Source of the DNA: JALSRY01 sp964428275
Lineage (GTDB): Bacteria; Planctomycetota; Phycisphaerae; UBA1845; Fen-1342
Assembly: GCA_964428275.1 (NCBI GenBank)
Contig: CAYRXN010000002.1
Coordinates: forward strand, 1-7,260
Direction: 5' to 3'
DNA: 7,260 nucleotides
Below the pieces are notes generated by a model. That model was not told where the DNA came from, ran no database searches, and was given only the letters and a program-made list of their open reading frames with translations. This document shows, one piece after another, positions 5,852-7,260 of the stretch (its first letter is position 1; each line of letters opens with the position of its first letter). The position numbers were made by a program, and so were the translations under genes.

Positions 5852-5859
5852 CCTTCACG

Positions 5860-7260
5860 ATGTTGATGCCCTATCGTCCCGAACCGTACGTCGATTTCTC
5901 CCAGCCCGAGCCCCGAGAAAAGATGCTCGCCGCCCTCGAAGACGTGCGCGCCAAGCTCGGACGGCGTTACCCGTTGCGGATCGGCCAGGAGCGGATCGAC
6001 ACCGAAAAGACGATCGACTCGCTGATGCCCGCGCACTATGAAACGGTCGTCGGCCACGTGTCGAAGGCGTCGCGCGATCACGCCGCCAGGGCGATCCAGG
6101 TCGCCGATGAGACGTTCAAGACCTGGAGCCGGGTCGAGCCGGAGACGCGCGCCCGCATTCTCATCAAGGCCGCCGCGATCATGCGACGACGAATCTACGA
6201 GCTGTCGGCCTGGGAGTGCTTCGAGGAGTCCAAGGGCTGGCTCGAAGCCTACGCCGACGTCTGCGAGTCCATCGACTTCCTCGAGTTCTACGCCCGCGAG
6301 ATGGTCCGCCTCGGCGGGCCCCAACCGGTCACCCCCTTCCCCGGCGAAGACAACGAATTTCGCTACGTGCCGCTGGGCGTCGGCGTGGTCATTCCGCCGT
6401 GGAACTTCCCCCTCGCGATCTGTTGCGGCATGACCTCGGCGGCGATCGTGGCGGGCAACACGGTGGTGCTCAAGCCGGCCAGCACCGCTCCGGTCGTGGC
6501 CGCGCTGCTGGCCGAAATCTTCGAACAGGCCGGCCTGCCCGACGGCGTACTCAACTTCCTGCCCGGCTCGGGCGGTGAAATCGGCGACTTCCTCGTCGAA
6601 CACCCCCGCACCCGCTTCGTCTCGTTCACCGGCTCGATGGAGGTGGGCCTGGGCATCTACGAAAAGTGCGGCAAGGTTTCCGAGGGGCAGATCTGGCTCA
6701 AACGCTCGGTGCTCGAGATGGGCGGCAAGGACTGCATCCTCGTCGACGAGACCGCCGACCTCGACGCCGCCGCCGACGGGATCGTGTACTCGGCGTTCGG
6801 CTTCCAGGGGCAGAAGTGCTCGGCCTGCTCGCGTGCGATCCTGCACCAGGACATCTACGACGCCGTGCTGGAGAAGGTCGTCGAGCGCGCGGCGAAGCTC
6901 ACCGTCGGCGACACCACCGGCCCGGAAAACGTCTTCATGGGCGCGGTGATCGACGAAGCCTCCTGTCAGAAGATCAAGAGCTACATCGAGATCGGCAAGC
7001 AGGAGGGTCGCATGGTGCTCGGCGAGACCGGCGTGCCCGCCGGCGGCTACTTCATCCCGCCGACCATCATCGCCGACGTCGATCGCAACGCCCGGATCGC
7101 CCAGGAGGAGATCTTCGGGCCCGTGCTGGCGGTCATCAAGGCCCGCGACTTCGACGACGGGCTGGAGATCGCCAACGGTACGATCTACGGGCTGACCGGC
7201 GCCCTCTACTCGAACGACCGGCTGCGGCTCGAACGCGCGCGACACGAGTTTCACGTGGGC
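5860..7260 (+). CDS. rocA: L-glutamate gamma-semialdehyde (1-pyrroline-5-carboxylate) dehydrogenase, RocA/PruA type, 3'-truncated
   Basis: NAD(P)-dependent aldehyde dehydrogenase that oxidises glutamate gamma-semialdehyde, in equilibrium with P5C, to glutamate. This is the last step of proline and of ornithine/arginine breakdown in the cytoplasm. 467 codons are visible; stand-alone enzymes of this type have about 515-545 residues, so the C-terminal tail is missing. It resembles Bacillus RocA from the N-terminus: an early PYRPEPYVDFS segment, YPLRIGQERI (37-46), PPWNFPLA with N182, LKPAST with K205, and the FTGS turn (256-259). Also present are LEMGGK with general-base E286, GQKCSACSR with catalytic C320, and QEEIFGPV with E417. 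No proline dehydrogenase domain precedes it, so it is the single-function form rather than a PutA fusion; a putB/prodh partner may lie downstream. The start is set by the GGAGG site. Confidence 0.96.
   Translation, partial: MLMPYRPEPYVDFSQPEPREKMLAALEDVRAKLGRRYPLRIGQERIDTEKTIDSLMPAHYETVVGHVSKASRDHAARAIQVADETFKTWSRVEPETRARILIKAAAIMRRRIYELSAWECFEESKGWLEAYADVCESIDFLEFYAREMVRLGGPQPVTPFPGEDNEFRYVPLGVGVVIPPWNFPLAICCGMTSAAIVAGNTVVLKPASTAPVVAALLAEIFEQAGLPDGVLNFLPGSGGEIGDFLVEHPRTRFVSFTGSMEVGLGIYEKCGKVSEGQIWLKRSVLEMGGKDCILVDETADLDAAADGIVYSAFGFQGQKCSACSRAILHQDIYDAVLEKVVERAAKLTVGDTTGPENVFMGAVIDEASCQKIKSYIEIGKQEGRMVLGETGVPAGGYFIPPTIIADVDRNARIAQEEIFGPVLAVIKARDFDDGLEIANGTIYGLTGALYSNDRLRLERARHEFHVG

Larger units (their letters stand above)
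5464..5859. other. Divergent intergenic region between the ATP-grasp gene and rocA
   Basis: This 396-base stretch holds no credible gene. From left to right it contains a weak -10-like box for the leftward gene, a strong GC-rich inverted repeat, an array of eight 8-bp units, a second inverted repeat, and an extended -10 plus leader for rocA. Open frames across it either overlap the starts of the flanking genes or come from the repeat array, and they lack ribosome binding sites. Confidence 0.7.

Noticed and set aside
5779..7254. A 491-codon minus-strand open frame opposite rocA
   Set aside because: It is also codon-aligned antisense to a clearly real aldehyde dehydrogenase, so openness is a by-product of codon use.

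Overview
This is a GC-rich bacterial chromosomal window with three long protein genes and one tRNA. The two outer genes run off the window edges. A complete class B penicillin-binding protein catalytic set (mrdA) indicates a bacterium that builds peptidoglycan. Shine-Dalgarno sites (GGAGG) and sigma70-like -10 boxes are readable, and the tRNA does not encode its CCA tail. The phylum cannot be fixed from the sequence alone. The PBP2 style and an octanucleotide GGGA-type repeat in the spacer remind me of Planctomycetota (Phycisphaerae-like) or related environmental lineages, but this is a weak inference from memory.

Layout. Positions 1-2103 (minus) hold a 3'-truncated mrdA/PBP2 with a TTG start. 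The 231-base spacer 2104-2334 holds an extended -10 promoter for mrdA, a promoter for the tRNA on the other strand, and a palindromic tRNA leader. Positions 2335-2409 (plus) are a CAU-anticodon tRNA (Met elongator, or Ile2). Positions 2452-5463 (minus) encode a complete 1003-residue protein: two response-regulator receiver-like domains, a PPDK/PEP-synthase type ATP-grasp domain, and an uncharacterised C-terminal domain where the phosphohistidine and PEP-binding domains would normally be. Positions 5464-5859 are a divergent intergenic region. It holds a strong GC hairpin, eight perfectly phased 8-bp units that put eight GGG tracts on the minus strand, a second inverted repeat, and an extended -10 promoter. 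Positions 5860-7260 (plus) are a 3'-truncated rocA-type L-glutamate gamma-semialdehyde (P5C) dehydrogenase.

How they fit together. The four genes do not form one operon. mrdA belongs to the elongation machinery of the cell wall. The P5C dehydrogenase completes proline (or arginine/ornithine) breakdown to glutamate. The receiver/ATP-grasp protein is the least understood and most interesting element: its ATP-site residues are conserved but it lacks the usual phosphohistidine carrier. It is transcribed divergently from rocA, so the 396-base spacer with its repeat and hairpins may serve both genes; any co-regulation is inference. No mobile element, CRISPR array, prophage gene or obvious defence system was seen.
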